From assembly GCF_037975245.1 (NCBI RefSeq), contig NC_092569.1:19647501-19711500 (forward strand): a stretch of DNA of 64,000 nt, given 5' to 3'. Positions 1 through 13,100 of this stretch are shown one piece after another. This stretch comes from Apostichopus japonicus. Taxonomy: Eukaryota > Echinodermata > Holothuroidea > Aspidochirotida > Stichopodidae. The notes below the pieces were generated by a model. The model had not been told where the DNA came from, did no database searches, and was given only the letters and a program-made list of their open reading frames with translations. The stretch's first letter is position 1; each line of letters opens with the position of its first letter. Position numbers and translations under genes: made by a program.

Positions 1-994
1 AATCTAAGAATCGATGCATATACATACACATAAACAGAATAATTTGAATTCGCGCAAGTGAACCCTGCACTACATTGGACAGTAAAAAAACGTGCAATTA
101 GACCAAACTAAACATACTAAATTTTCCGTTACTTCTACATAAAATATCAATACAAATACAACAACTTACTCTTTTGGCAGTATACTAAAAGCACATGTTA
201 TAATAACTTCAGACTATCAAGCTTTCCTGAGAAAAAAAACGGTTAATACTTCTAACAGTAAGCAAGTCGACCGTGAAGGAATGTCGCAATTGTTTCCTGG
301 GCGTGACCGGAAATTAAATACTAAAAAATGATAAATGAAAAGGTTAAATAGAACTGAAGCGTGCATCCTGACTGCTCGCAACATATAATACCGTTGACTA
401 GCCAACATAATGTGTTCAGCCGACTGTGACTGTACGTTTGAAGGTCTAGCCTTGCTTATTCAATATCACAAAGCCTACCCATTTAGATTCACATGGGAAA
501 TTACAGGAAATCTTTACCAAATGAGTGTAGACTTCAAATAAACTATTGAGCCTTATAGTTCCAGCATTTGTTTGGGAATAAATTAGAAGATTATGTGCCA
601 CTGTTCAATCTAGCCCAATACACACATAACACATTGTTAATTGGTGTTTAGAATGCACACTTTAGTGTTGAGAATGCACTGCAGTACCCAGTAGAAGCCT
701 ATAGGCTACTCACTGTCATTGCACTTGTGTATTGCGAAACGCCAACGTGACAACGGTAGCGTTACACTAACCATAATACAGTACTAGTGCCAGTGGCCTA
801 ACAATTAACTTTAATTTTACCTTCTAGTTAAAGGAATAACAGGTAGGCCGATGATGCAGTTAATACCTCCATTCTTCTAAAGACCTTCTTGGGTGATTTA
901 CGGTTGAAAGTTGCTTAGAGTGATCGTATGAAACTATGCCAAGCCCAGCAAGCTGCCGTTGCCTCTCGGTTTCCAAATTGAAGTGAATCGAATT

Positions 995-1260
995 GGGTTA
1001 AAATACATTAGTCCGTCGACACCGACTAAGCTACGATTATGGCGTAAATCGGGTGTCCGTATCGTTCTTAGTCCATGGGTTAAAATACCTTAGTCCGTCG
1101 CCACCGACTAAGCTGCGATTATATTTTCCTTAGTCAGTGTAAACTAACTAAGAAGCAGCGATGAAACGAAGATTTTTGCTAGTCCGGGTGCATTGACTAA
1201 CGTTAAAGACTAATTTAACGTTAGTCCGTGGCAATATTGACTAGTTTATTTTTTCAGTGT
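995..1260. repeat. TTAGTC/GACTAA-rich block with a duplicated 46-bp unit
   Basis: Two copies of a unit of about 46 bp start at 995 and 1077. Each runs from GGGTTAAAATAC through TTAGTCCGTCG and CACCGACTAAGCT to CGATTAT. Roughly a dozen TTAGTC or GACTAA words (some as CTAGTC or GACTAG) occur in both orientations up to about 1250. The mixture of direct and inverted short words suggests the end of a MITE or foldback element. No target duplication was found. Confidence 0.5.
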
Positions 1261-1639
1261 ATGACACTTGCCCTTTACCTTTTAGAATTTAGAGTAAACA
1301 GACAAGTCTACTTTTGATATACTCTTTGAATTCAGTAAAATTTAAATGAATTGTATATAATAATGTTTTAAATATTACCATATATGGATCCCATTCTCCA
1401 GGGACGTATTATGGTGGACTTTAAAGGTGAAGTGGGGGGGGGGGAGGAATTCCGACTGATTTATAAATCTGAACTTTTATGGAAAGGCCAAAGGCGAACA
1501 AATAATTTCATAAAGGAGGAGGACTGCCCTGGGGTCATTGAAACTGACTCCTACGTAGAGAGGGGGGGGGGAGGGTCTGGAGGTCCTCCCCACTTTCTGA
1601 TTTTAAGTATAGACGTCAAAAGGCACATTTCTACCTGAC

Positions 1640-3785
1640 ATAAAAGCGTTTCATCTAATACATCGTAACGTTTACTCATCAGAAATGCAAACTGGGCTCG
1701 TTTAAAACACCGAAAGGGAAATGCTACGTATAAAGACTAGTAACGTGCACAAGTGAGTGAAGGAGGGGGGACACCGTTCGGTCGGAGATTCCTAAAATCA
1801 GTGGGGTTAGAATCCGTCCAATCCTCTATTTGCGGACCCCCCTGCGCATTTCTATCTCACCTAAAAGCGTTTCATCCAATACATCGTAACGTTTACTCAC
1901 CTAAAAGATATTTGAATAGGAACATGTCGACAAATAAGTTCAGTTTCATCTTTCAAAAATTACCTGGGAATATTTTTACTTTCTAACTTCAACGTAACAG
2001 TTCAATCTGACGTGCAATTGGCAGAAAACGTGACGCATGTACAGAAACATCAAGAAGCATCATATTAATTATTTTTATAATTGTAGTTATTCGTTATAAA
2101 ATCCGGGTAAAATTAGAAGTAGCACTATAAACGAAAGGTTGTGCTGATAAAAAGTAACAATGAACTCAAATGACCCCCCCCCCCCCTCCCCACTGATTGA
2201 GGTAGTCACCTGAATCTAGGGGGAAGGGTGAGGGGGCATGTAGTGGTGTCTTCCAAACCCTAGAAGAATTTAAGAAAATGGTTCATTCTGAGGCATAACT
2301 ACATTTATATAGGTCTATATAATGTAGGTCTATGACGAAGCTCTAAAAGGAACATTGCGCTAATAAAATGTAATGATTTACAATTTATTTTCTAACTGAT
2401 TTAGGTAGGGGCCTCAACCGTCACCAGACGTACCAATGTGTTTGTAATGGAGGGAGTAACTACAAGTCATTGAAACCGTTTTACATCAATTTAGGGGATA
2501 TGGGGTCATAGAACCCAGATTTATTTTAAATTTAGATGTGAAATTGTCTGAGGCATATACCATAAATGTGGACCAAATAGGTATCCCATAACGCATTTTT
2601 ATAGATACTTTGTATGAGATTGTTATAAAATTAGAAGAAAAAAAACATTCTTCCCCGGCTGACGATCTGAGGTGGTCCCCAGCTCAATTTTGCACACCGT
2701 TGCCCTCCATTGCCCCTGTATTGGTGGTGAAACTCCCCCTCCAGTGTACATTTGAGAGAAGCTTAGGATTTATACTCCAGAGAAGACTTTATAATATCGG
2801 AGACACCACCTTCAGCTCCTCCCATCAGACATACAAACTGGGCTCATGTGAAACACCGAAGGAGAGACGTTTAAATAGAAGTGAAGTGCACAAGTGGGTG
2901 AGGGAGTGAAACATAGTTCAATCGGAGATTTCTAGATTCAGTGTGCACAGAATTTGACCACCCGTGTCCCCCTCCCTATTTCAACACCCGAGCCGAAAAG
3001 GTGTGAGCTTATATTTGTTCTTAACATATTAGCATATTATGCATTTATATGCCAGGGTGTTATAACACACTAACACGTGTTATGTTTTGGGAGCATGCGA
3101 GAGCTAGATAGGTTAAAGATACAATACAGTAAATCGTAGTGGTATTAAATATATATATATTTTAATTTTTTTAATTTTTTTTTTATATTTTTATATAATA
3201 TAAAATATTTTTATATATATTTTATTTTTATTTTTATATAATATAAAATATTTTTATTTTTATATAATAAAAAATATTTTTATATTTTATATTTTTTTAT
3301 ATTTTTATCTATTTTTTTAACACAGGCCGCAATAAAATGTGCCTCTAGCATAACACGTGTTATCATGTTATAACACAGATGCATATAAATGCGCAATATA
3401 TTCAAGTCGAAAACGCTATTATAAGCAACTGTACAATTCGGTTCGGGTGATTTCAACCCCCGACACAATCCATGTCGTCTTAATACATGTCAATGGGTCC
3501 TCACGACAAGATATTTGAATAGGAACATGCTGACAAAAATAATCGTTCAGTCTGAGATTACTAAAATCAGTGTTGAAAGAATCCGACCAACCGTCCGTCT
3601 GCTGCCCCCCACCCCTCACCCCCGCATACCAACCCTCACATAAAACCATTTCATCGTAACGGAACAGCTCAATACGACGTGCAATTAATAGAAAGCGTGA
3701 CGCATGTACAGACACATCAAGAAGCATCATAATAATAACTATTATATTTGTAGTTATTCGTCATAAGATCCGGGTAATATTTTCC
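1640..3785. repeat. Diverged dispersed/tandem repeat blocks
   Basis: The same anonymous segments recur in diverged form. A block with GACGTGCAATT, GTGACGCATGTACAG, CATCAAGAAGCATCAT and ATCCGGGTAA occurs at about 2008-2110 and again at about 3677-3780. A block with GGAGATT, CTAAAATCAGTG or a variant, and a following ATCCG/GACC segment, occurs near 1785, 2925 and 3560. CATCGTAACGTTTACTCA occurs near 1661 and 1881. These look like old copies of one interspersed repeat. No coding capacity is seen. Confidence 0.5.
3033..3398. repeat. AT-rich palindromic element (hairpin) with ~50-bp inverted arms
   Basis: The left arm (3033-3084) contains GCATTTATATGC, GTGTTATAACA and AACACGTGTTATG. The right arm (3349-3398) carries the same words inverted, with ACACGTGT itself a perfect palindrome in both. 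The arms flank about 260 bp of low-complexity A/T, mostly TTTTTATAT and TATTTTTA words. It would fold into one long hairpin. It is probably a MITE or an expanded palindromic microsatellite. No clear target duplication was found. Confidence 0.55.
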
Positions 3786-4018
3786 CCGTGTTTATACAAT
3801 ATATTGGAACAAACCATTATACTGTAGCTTTCAGAAACCATCTTTAATTACATGCAAATGACCCTAAAGGAAGGTCACAAGATGAAAAATTCCATTCTTG
3901 CCGGTGACAAATGCTCCTCCGTACTTTTATTTATTCCCGCTTTGCCAAAGTGTGCTTTACATCGATTTAGTTTGATTCAGTGTTTCATAGAGAATCAGCC
4001 AGAAAATATTATTTCATA

Positions 4019-4102
4019 ATGTGGATCCCAAGAAAGCTACGATTTCTTGTACAAATTTGTTTCTTTGTCCTGTCAAGAAATATAATCTGTTTCCACGGAG
4101 AG
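4019..4102 (+). other. Candidate alternative first coding exon (signal peptide)
   Basis: ATG at 4019 opens 28 codons (MWIPRKLRFLVQICFFVLSR...) that read like a signal peptide. They end in phase 0 at a consensus donor (GAG|GTGAGT). The exon is not in phase with the 7365 exon. It does join in frame to an AACAG acceptor just before 6530, giving FEI followed by the second ATG at 6539, so a transcript using both would carry two hydrophobic segments in tandem. An alternative promoter, or the leftover first exon of a lost paralogue, is equally possible. Confidence 0.45.
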
Positions 4103-7100
4103 GTGAGTACATTTTTTCCATTCTAATATTTCAGACTTTGTGGAATTTAATTTACTATAAAACTGTGATTATTATATAACTAATTTAACGGTAATTTTAC
4201 CTATTTCAATAAATAAAATGTTAAATATCATTTTAAATATCCCAATTTATAAAATAGTACAAACATTTCCATCGGTTAGGTAGATTTTAAATCCCGTTAG
4301 TTTTTCTGTCTTTAGTTGGATTTTAACTTAAACAAATTTCAATAACTATTCTCAACAGGCTTGCTAAAAAAACTCAAAAGCAAACAAAAAACAAATGGGT
4401 TCTTAAATGTTAAACCACAGCTGTGTGTGTAGTTTTTATAAGTTGTCATCCCAAATAAAGGTCATACATTTCAAAACAGAAATCATTTTTATTTGATTTC
4501 CAGAAATGAAGCTATATGTATGAAAAATACGTGATATTTAAAGTGATGTGAAAAGTGTAAAGTATTTTGTAATGACAGTTTTGCATATAGTTGTCATCTC
4601 TCAGTGTAGGCCATGCACGAGAAATCAATATTAATTTCATTTTTGAATGAAATTCCATAAGTTAAACCTAGTCGTGACAAATACATGGCATTTAAATTTC
4701 GTCCTCTTTGAATATACATTTGTAGGAACTTTTGCTCAGAAAACTTTCCTGATTATTCTAAACAAAAGTTTGTATAATAAAGAGACTGTAAAATTTCACT
4801 CGCGTCACAGGCCGTCATTTAAAACAATGTATAGACAGTATTATATAATGTATTTGTCTCAATAGGTTTGTGTGTTTCTATATTGTTGTCATCTCCCAAT
4901 AAAGGTCCACCTTGTTCAAAAGGGATTTAATTTTTTAGATCTATTTCAATTGATTTCCAGAAGTCAAATCTAAGTACAACAAAAAACATGGTATATAAAC
5001 CTCGCTCTCGTTGGACAAGCAGTTGTACAATCTATCTCTCATAAAACAGCAAACTCAGTGCTGTTTGATATTCTCGAAAAATGAATTTCTATTCTTTCAA
5101 ATTAACCGACTGTTCACTTGTCTTTATAAAGCTACATCATATATCTTTAGTTTCATTAGAGTTCTTTTAAAAACAAGTTAAAGTATATTATTTAGCGTTG
5201 ATTGTTGGATTTTGAAGTCAATTTAAAGATCTTTAATGATTTATCAAATCTGATTGCGATTGATCAAACAAAGACATCTGTCTAGAGCCTGCTGCTATTT
5301 TACATTAAGAGTAAATAAAATCTCATCTCGTCCATTCTGAGAACTTTAAGTGCCTGTCATGATACTAATTTTAAGATTTACTTCTAACCAAATTCAGACG
5401 AAACTTAATTTAGTAAATCAACTTCAAACGACTTTGACTTCAGTATTATCGTAGTTTGGAATTTAAAAAAAAATGTACTCAAAATGTTGCATTACTTTAT
5501 AATTAGCGGGCATGCATTCCTTCTGAACCAGTTAGGATCAGCTTTACAAAATCTCAAATTAAATGTTCCTAAACCTATGCTGTATATTATATATAGTATA
5601 GACAACTATTACAAATGAAGAAGAAGAAGGAATCGAGAGGAATGTAAAATGATGCAAATTCTGAAAGTATATGTACATTAAAACATTCGTGACTATATTT
5701 CTCCAACAAATCAATCTAGAATACAATTATTTCATTCAAATTAAATCATATAAAACAAATTAAATACCTTTTTTTTAAGATCTAAATTTTTCAACTTCAA
5801 GATTGGGACAACTTTGTCTAAACATTTACGCTGTAAACTTTTTCTGTCGAGTGCACAGTGTTGATCTACTCAATATTTTTACTTGCATTTGCGTCACCTG
5901 AAATTCCTCATACTACTCATTCAAACAACTATAAGTATATTTTAAAGTGTCAAATCATTCTTTATTGTAACGATATTGTATCCTAAAAAATATATAAATA
6001 TAATATTAATCCCTTCCTTCTTTAAAAAAAACAAGAACAATAAGTCAGAGAGGCGGTAGCCTTAAAGCAATGTCGTAGATAAAACGGTTTTTAGTACAGT
6101 ATCAAGATCGCTGATTCAATTCGTTGTAGAAGCCATTTTCACATTGGTAATAGTATCTTTATCTTCACACGCTCTTTACCTTATTCACAAATCCAACCGA
6201 AAATAAGAAACAAAGGCTTAATGATGATATGTAGCTACAAATTCTAAGGTAAAGAAATATCTATTATTTAGATAGTTGTCAATCAACTAACAGCGTTAAA
6301 AGAGTTTCTGTGTTAAGACTGTCAGAGTGTATCTTACGATAATTGATGCTTAATTCCCCCACCAATGCACTAGACCTCGGCTAAATTCATAGCTTCAAAA
6401 CACAAAAGTGAAAATTTAAAGAGAAATCTGTGTAGCGGTTGTGTTTGCATTTGGTTAATTTTTTTCCCGGCAAATTAAGAAAGACTATGTAGATACACTG
6501 TAATTCATATCTAGGTATATGTTTAACAGTTCGAGATCATGAGCACAAGAGTTTATTTGTGTGTTGTAACGGCGTTCTTTAGATTGGCAAGTCAAACTTC
6601 AGGTGAATGTGAATTAATTGCATTGAAGTAACGTTTCCAATGGGTGATCAAAGGATATTCAAATCTTAGTTGAAAACGAATCGGCACTCTTAATTTTTCA
6701 TTATTGAAATTTAGATAATTATCTACAGTTATTAATCCCTGAGAGCAATATAAGAACTTAATGAAAACTACTAAACAATGATCAGCATAAAGAAAATTAT
6801 ATGTCTGAAGAACAGAAACTTTTGATCAAATTATTTTTTTTCGCGCTTATTTTCGTGTACTTAGTTAATTTTAACCTATTCACTGTAAAATAAATCAATT
6901 TTTGTCAATACTAATAATATAAACTCTCTCTGTCTGCCCCTCAAAATTTTCAGAATATACACAAATCAACAAAAACCATTCATTGTACTATTTTCTGAAA
7001 ACAAAACTTTTTAATTGGTTTAATGATCTCAACGCATTTCAACATGCAACATTTTATGACTTTTAGAACATTTATGACTGAACTCGATTCCAACTCCTAT

Positions 7101-10100
7101 ACACTAGCTTTACCTCAATCCTCGCTGTTATTACTCAAGTTAAGTAGGGAAGTATTTGCCATTTGCAGGAAACAGGCACAGCCGACTCAATCTCGTAAAC
7201 ATGCACTCATAGTTCACGACTGAAAATAAACTGTAAATAAGTTAAGGAAATTCAAGTAAAATTGAAAATACAGGGGCAAATATGTTAACTATATTTATCG
7301 CTGATAACATATGCATAATGCTTTTGATTCTCTTTTACTCAGAGTAATCAACAACTCTTTGTAGGAGCGACTGAAGGAAAAGTTCACAGTGAGTGTTTAT
7401 TCATTTTCTATTAATTAATGTTTTTCCTATTTTTTCTACCTCCTGTTTATCGTAAAATTTCTCATTGATTGATATTTTCATTCCTCATAATCCATGCCAA
7501 AAATTTGTCACGGCAACATCTGTTAATATTATTATGATCACTAACTCTCGTGTAATATGAGAAGAGAAATATTTCTTCTTCTTATTAGTTCCTTCAGTCA
7601 CAAGTAAGTAAATACATTTCGACAAAAGAAATAAACGATAGTTTTGAAAAAATCTTCGACACTATAGATTTGAAATTTGTACACAAATTGCATGAAATCC
7701 TTTCCTTATTTGTCAACATATGGTGCGGTACACGTTGTGAATTAGTAAAGGATGCTCGGTGGTCTTAAATATTTGTCGATAAATGTGCCCATTTTTATAG
7801 CAGTATTTTTATCACTTGATATTAAAACTATTTAAAAGGTTATTTACATTTGATTGCTAAACTTGTAGATTATCTAAGCAACCTTTTGAAAGTAACATTC
7901 AAGTTTTTTTTTCGAGTATATAAGTTGCAATTTGTGTACCAAATATTAAGCTTGCATATATTTACGTCACATATGTTCCAAGATTATCTTCTGTACAAAA
8001 GCGAGAAACCTGAAATAAACTTTTCTTGGAAAGGAAGTGATGTCTGAGTCGAGTTTAACGTTCAAAAGCAAATTAGTGATAGATTATGATTTTATGTTTT
8101 TCAGAATATCCTTTCATTTTGTTCTTGCTTTTTTGATAGTATATCCGATACTAAAATCTTTATTTTCATATCTTACATTAAGCTTGAATTTTTCGTTTAG
8201 TTCAAATTTGACCATTTATATTTTGTATAACGTTACTGCAACTATTTAGAGAAGTGTCTTTGAGACGAAATTTTCAGTAACTTGTGTTGCATTTATAACA
8301 TTTCACTGAATATTCAAGACTAGTGAAGGCATAGCAGGCTATCTTTTATTATATCAATTGTAATATTATTTTGGAAAAAAATCTTACTATTGCATTCTTG
8401 CTCTCGATGTGTTAATCTAGCATTGAGTCGAGCTGAAATATATGATTATTTAATTAAACTCCTTTTTGTTTTAAAAATCTGGATGATGCACGGATGAACT
8501 TCTATCTTTATATGATCACCTAATAATACATCTTGAAGACAACTGAATTCTCATGATATCAGAATCACCACTTTTTCTCCTTTGACAGACTATTTTTTCC
8601 TTTATCAACGTCCTGAATACCCAAGAGATTGTCACGAAGTGTTGCATCGTTGTTCATCTACAAGTTCCAGTGGTGTTTATCTCATTAAACCAGACGGTTA
8701 TGCCGAACCTTTCGAAGTCTACTGTGATAACACCGTAGATGATGGCGGATGGACGGTACGTAGTTAAAACTGAATTATGAATGTTGATGCCAAACATCAG
8801 TCGGGTATTCAGCTTCTTTCACCTAATTAAGCACCGTTTAATAATGTTAGTTCTCGTATTCTCTAAAGCCTTTAAATTCTTCTATGATCATGTTTACTTT
8901 TTTATCCTTTTTGCATAAAATTCATTTTAAGTTGATCACAATATATATTTCATACTAAACTATAAAGAAACTTGTACATTTTACTATTCTAGAACTCGTT
9001 TCATTTGTCATCCTTTCCATAATGTATCATAATTTGTATATGAAATAATTCTTCACCCCGATGGTCAACTTCCTAAGATCTTCAAATGAGATTGCTCCTG
9101 TTTTGGTTAACAACCAGCCATGGATATAAACTTTACCGGTATGTCACAAAATAAAGAAAAAAATGATTGTTGGAAACGTAAATCAATGGTTGGCTTTAAG
9201 AATAATTCTAATTTAACTTAATATATCGTATGAATTATGTTTAAATTACTTGTTCTGTTATGCAGATCATACAACGTCGGTTTGACGGAACGATAAATTT
9301 TAATCGCAGCTGGGAAGATTATCAGCTAGGATTTGGTTTTCTTTCGAGTGAATTGTGGATTGGTAATAAGAAGCTTTCATACTTAACCAATCAAAAGAGA
9401 TATCAACTCCGTATTGACTTGACGACAACAGATGGTTCGTCTTTTTATGTGACGTATGACACATTCCGAATAAGCGATGACTTCAGCAACTACAAGCTCG
9501 TCAAAGCAGATATAACCAACAGAACAGTAGGTAAATATTTAAAAAACAACTTTCAGATATTACGTTTATTCATGTCCCAAATAAGTCTTATCTGGTCGAT
9601 AGAAGATTCGATATATATGAGGAAATAAGGATACAGGATTTCGAAGGATATGACCAATTTCAAGCTGACTAAAGTTTTCACTATTAAATAGTGTGATGAT
9701 ACCTTTATCAATATTCAAGTTTTCATTTTTTCATTTATTAGATTACTTCCTGTTTCTACTTCAATGTTTTTGTTGTGTATTATGTGCAGAACTTACTGAT
9801 TAACTCCCATAGTTACACCCTTCTGTACAGCCTACCACTGCAGCTATATCATCTCCTAAGCCTGATATTCATCTCATCATTTCAGTCTATTTTTTGCTTC
9901 ATTCATTGTTTTTTGTCTAATTTACCCAACTGCCTGTCCAAATGTCTTGTTTAAAAATGTCCTTAATTTGTCTTCGTTTCAGTTTGTCTCTGACGAAGAT
10001 CCAGCTAGGATTGATAAGCCAGGGTTCTAAGTTATTCATTTTACGAAATTGTTTTTCTTCATAAGCTAGAGTAAAGTCAAGTATCATTTCAAAGTATTTT

Positions 10101-13100
10101 GGCAAAAGGTAGAACGATCTTGAAATGTCACAGTTCCTTCTTACGTATAAATACTTTTATACAAAGTGATGTCTTTGTGGAGTAGTAAAACTCAGACTCG
10201 GAACATATTCCGTAATTTATAGAAATTGTCAACCAAACACTAAACCACTGCTTGAAGTTTATTAAGCCAAATTCGTTATGTTTCGTTACAGAGTTCATAA
10301 TAAGAATAGCTAATTTTTAAGCTTTTTTTTCCTTATTCTCATAGGCTATGTAAATAACTACATTGAATGGTGTCCAACAAATAAAACCTACAATGAGTGT
10401 CAACTTTGCGAGGCTACCTGTGCTGATCCCGATAGTTGTGTCAATACTTCCTGCAAAGGATCTCATTCGTGTGTCTGTCCTGAAGGATTTTTGATGAACG
10501 GTGATAACTGCATTAGAATAGAGGACTGCGGATGTTACATCGAAAGTGAAACAGATGGAGAGAAAGGTGTATTGTTAAAAGTAAGTAATTTCTTTCAGAT
10601 TGTGATATATATTATCAATAGTGTAAACAATTTAAATGATGCTTTAAAAAACTGGGGTTAGTTCAAAAACTGGGGTTAGTTCAAAAACTGGGGATCGATT
10701 TGCATTTGCCTCTGACCCCTTGCATTTGCCTCTGACCCCTTGCAACCAGCACACTCTTCAACTTTGGATATACGCAATTTTGCCAGTAAAGTTGGGAAAA
10801 CTGATGCATCTTGTGTGTGTTTGCAGTATTTCATCAAATCACTACTTGAAGAAACCTTGTCAGATCCCTAAAGTTACTTATGAGAAATATAACGATTTTC
10901 TACTTTCTAGGAAGGAGGACTTAACGTCTCTCCAAACTGTGACAAGAAATGTTCTTGTACGGATAATCATCTTTCGTGTGACGATAGTTATCAATGCGAT
11001 ACGAACGCAGATTGTGAAGAAAGGAACGGTCTGTTACAATGTTACTGTCCGCCAGGATATAGCGGAGACGGCACACAGTGTAGGCCTACAGGCGGCACAG
11101 CCCCTTCTGACTGTAAAGAACTGTACAACAATGGCGAGAAAACAAGTGGCGTCTATGAAATCAAACCTACATATTGGTCTGACTCTCCGTTTGAAGTTTA
11201 CTGTAACATGTCTGACGGGGGAGGCTGGACGGTAAGTGTGACAGTTTTCCTTAAACCAGTGATCCGCAGCTTTTATAGGCCGACGACACACAAGTCATCC
11301 ATGAGGACCAAACCACGACCCACCAGAGCCCAAACCCTCATAGCAGACTTTCAAAATACATTAAGCTACTTGAATTGTGAATATGATGTCCCAAAAATAA
11401 CTTGAAGATAATCAATCTCCATCCCACCTTCTATTTGATACCCGTAAGCTAGTTTAAAAAAACATTGCCGTATGTAGAACACGGGGATAGGCTACATATT
11501 TGACGAAGAATGTTGAATTCCTCATTTATTGCCACTGTGAGCGCATTCCAAAGAGGAAGAATTCTCTGTGTAATGTAAGTACTTTCAGGAATTTGTTTTT
11601 AGAAACTTCATAACATTTTAACTATTGTTTGTTCCTTTGGATAAGGGTTGATGTGTTATTTATTATTATTTTTTCAACAGGCAATAGTTATGACATCAAA
11701 ATATTAGTGCTGGCAAACACTTCCAAATGACTATAATTATGTATGTATGTTCCTTTACGTTGATTGTTTTAGGTATTCCAGCGTCGCGTTGATGATTCAA
11801 AAGACTTTTATCTTTATTGGGATGACTACAAGATTGGCTTTGGTGATCGAAGTCGGAACTTCTGGCTCGGAAATGAAAAGATATATAGCTTGACGAACCA
11901 AAGACAATATGAACTCCGGATCGACTTTGTTAACTACGACGGTGCTCCTTACTACGCCAAATACGAGTTCTTTCGTATCAGTGACGAGAATGATAACTTC
12001 AGGCTAGATGTTGGAAATTATTCTGACGGAGATGCAGGTAGGTTATTATCTCCCGATTAATCAATCCCATCATGTTATTTATGTCAGTTTGACATCATAT
12101 ATCATGTTAATTCAAGAACGAAGTTTGTATAAAGAAGTATGTAGTATTAGTTATATGATATAATTCACTATCCAATCACTTACTAGTTTATACACAAATG
12201 TTTTGTCTTTGCTGAAAATAACGAGATTAACTCGACGGCATATCCTGGTGACTTACTGTGGTAATAGCTTGTTGATCCAAGGAAGGTGCATATATTTAGT
12301 AGGTAGAAATCTCTGGACAAATAGCTGGACCTTTGGACCTACGAACACTCAAAATTAAGAAACTTCAGTTAGTAACATATAAACCCGCCATACCATACAG
12401 TATCTAATTATTTCTACACTTCTTTGCATAAGGCACACATAGGGAAAAGATTAGTTATTTATATTCGACAAGATAGACCGAATACTAGCAGTAATTGTTA
12501 ATGTAATCACACATGTAATGTAACGACAAAGTACTTATACAAATCGATTACTCAAAAGACAAATATGGAACTATCACAGGGTAAGATAGTTATGGACCCT
12601 ACACAAATTTCCACGCATACAAACACACCCACGGGCGTGCGCACAAACACAAACTTAAATATGCATATAGTACAATTGCACGAGTAGCTCGTGTTAGAGG
12701 GTACGATAACAGATCTTGCCCCTGGAGTTGGTTTTTAAGTGGTAGGCTAACAATTCTAGAAATGAACGATTCGTTAAAGTTGATCTCTATTGATTGATTT
12801 ATTTACTCCTTCCTCTATCAAATTTATGTTAGCAATGATTGATGTGAGCAAAGATATCACATTTATTTATACCGCCAGCACGCTAGATAAAAGTAGCGAT
12901 GATGAGATTGTAGGTAATGTAAAAAAAAGGGGGAGCTTCAAGAAGCTTTCAGCATAAATTAAATATATTCTTAACTATTACATAACAACAGTAAACCAAA
13001 TACACCGTAGCTGTTCTTGTAAAGGAGAGCCGGATCACTTGTAATATTGCACTGAAATAGAACTGTTCTGCATGACAATTGTCCTATATTTCCAGTTTCT

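Larger units (their letters stand above)
1..4018. other. Gene-free, repeat-rich left flank
   Basis: No coding region is supported here. The short open frames have no family resemblance and several run through poly-G tracts (for example near 1435 and 1562). The stretch holds a TTAGTC-rich block (995-1260), diverged direct repeats (about 1640-3780), poly-C/poly-G runs (near 2173) and an AT-rich palindromic hairpin (3033-3398). Those blocks are listed separately. Nothing recognisable is seen in 1-990 or 3785-4018. Confidence 0.6.

Noticed and set aside
1384-1986. Two plus-strand frames with Gly-rich segments
   Set aside because: Glycines come from poly-G tracts and the frames overlap the dispersed repeats; no splice or family evidence.
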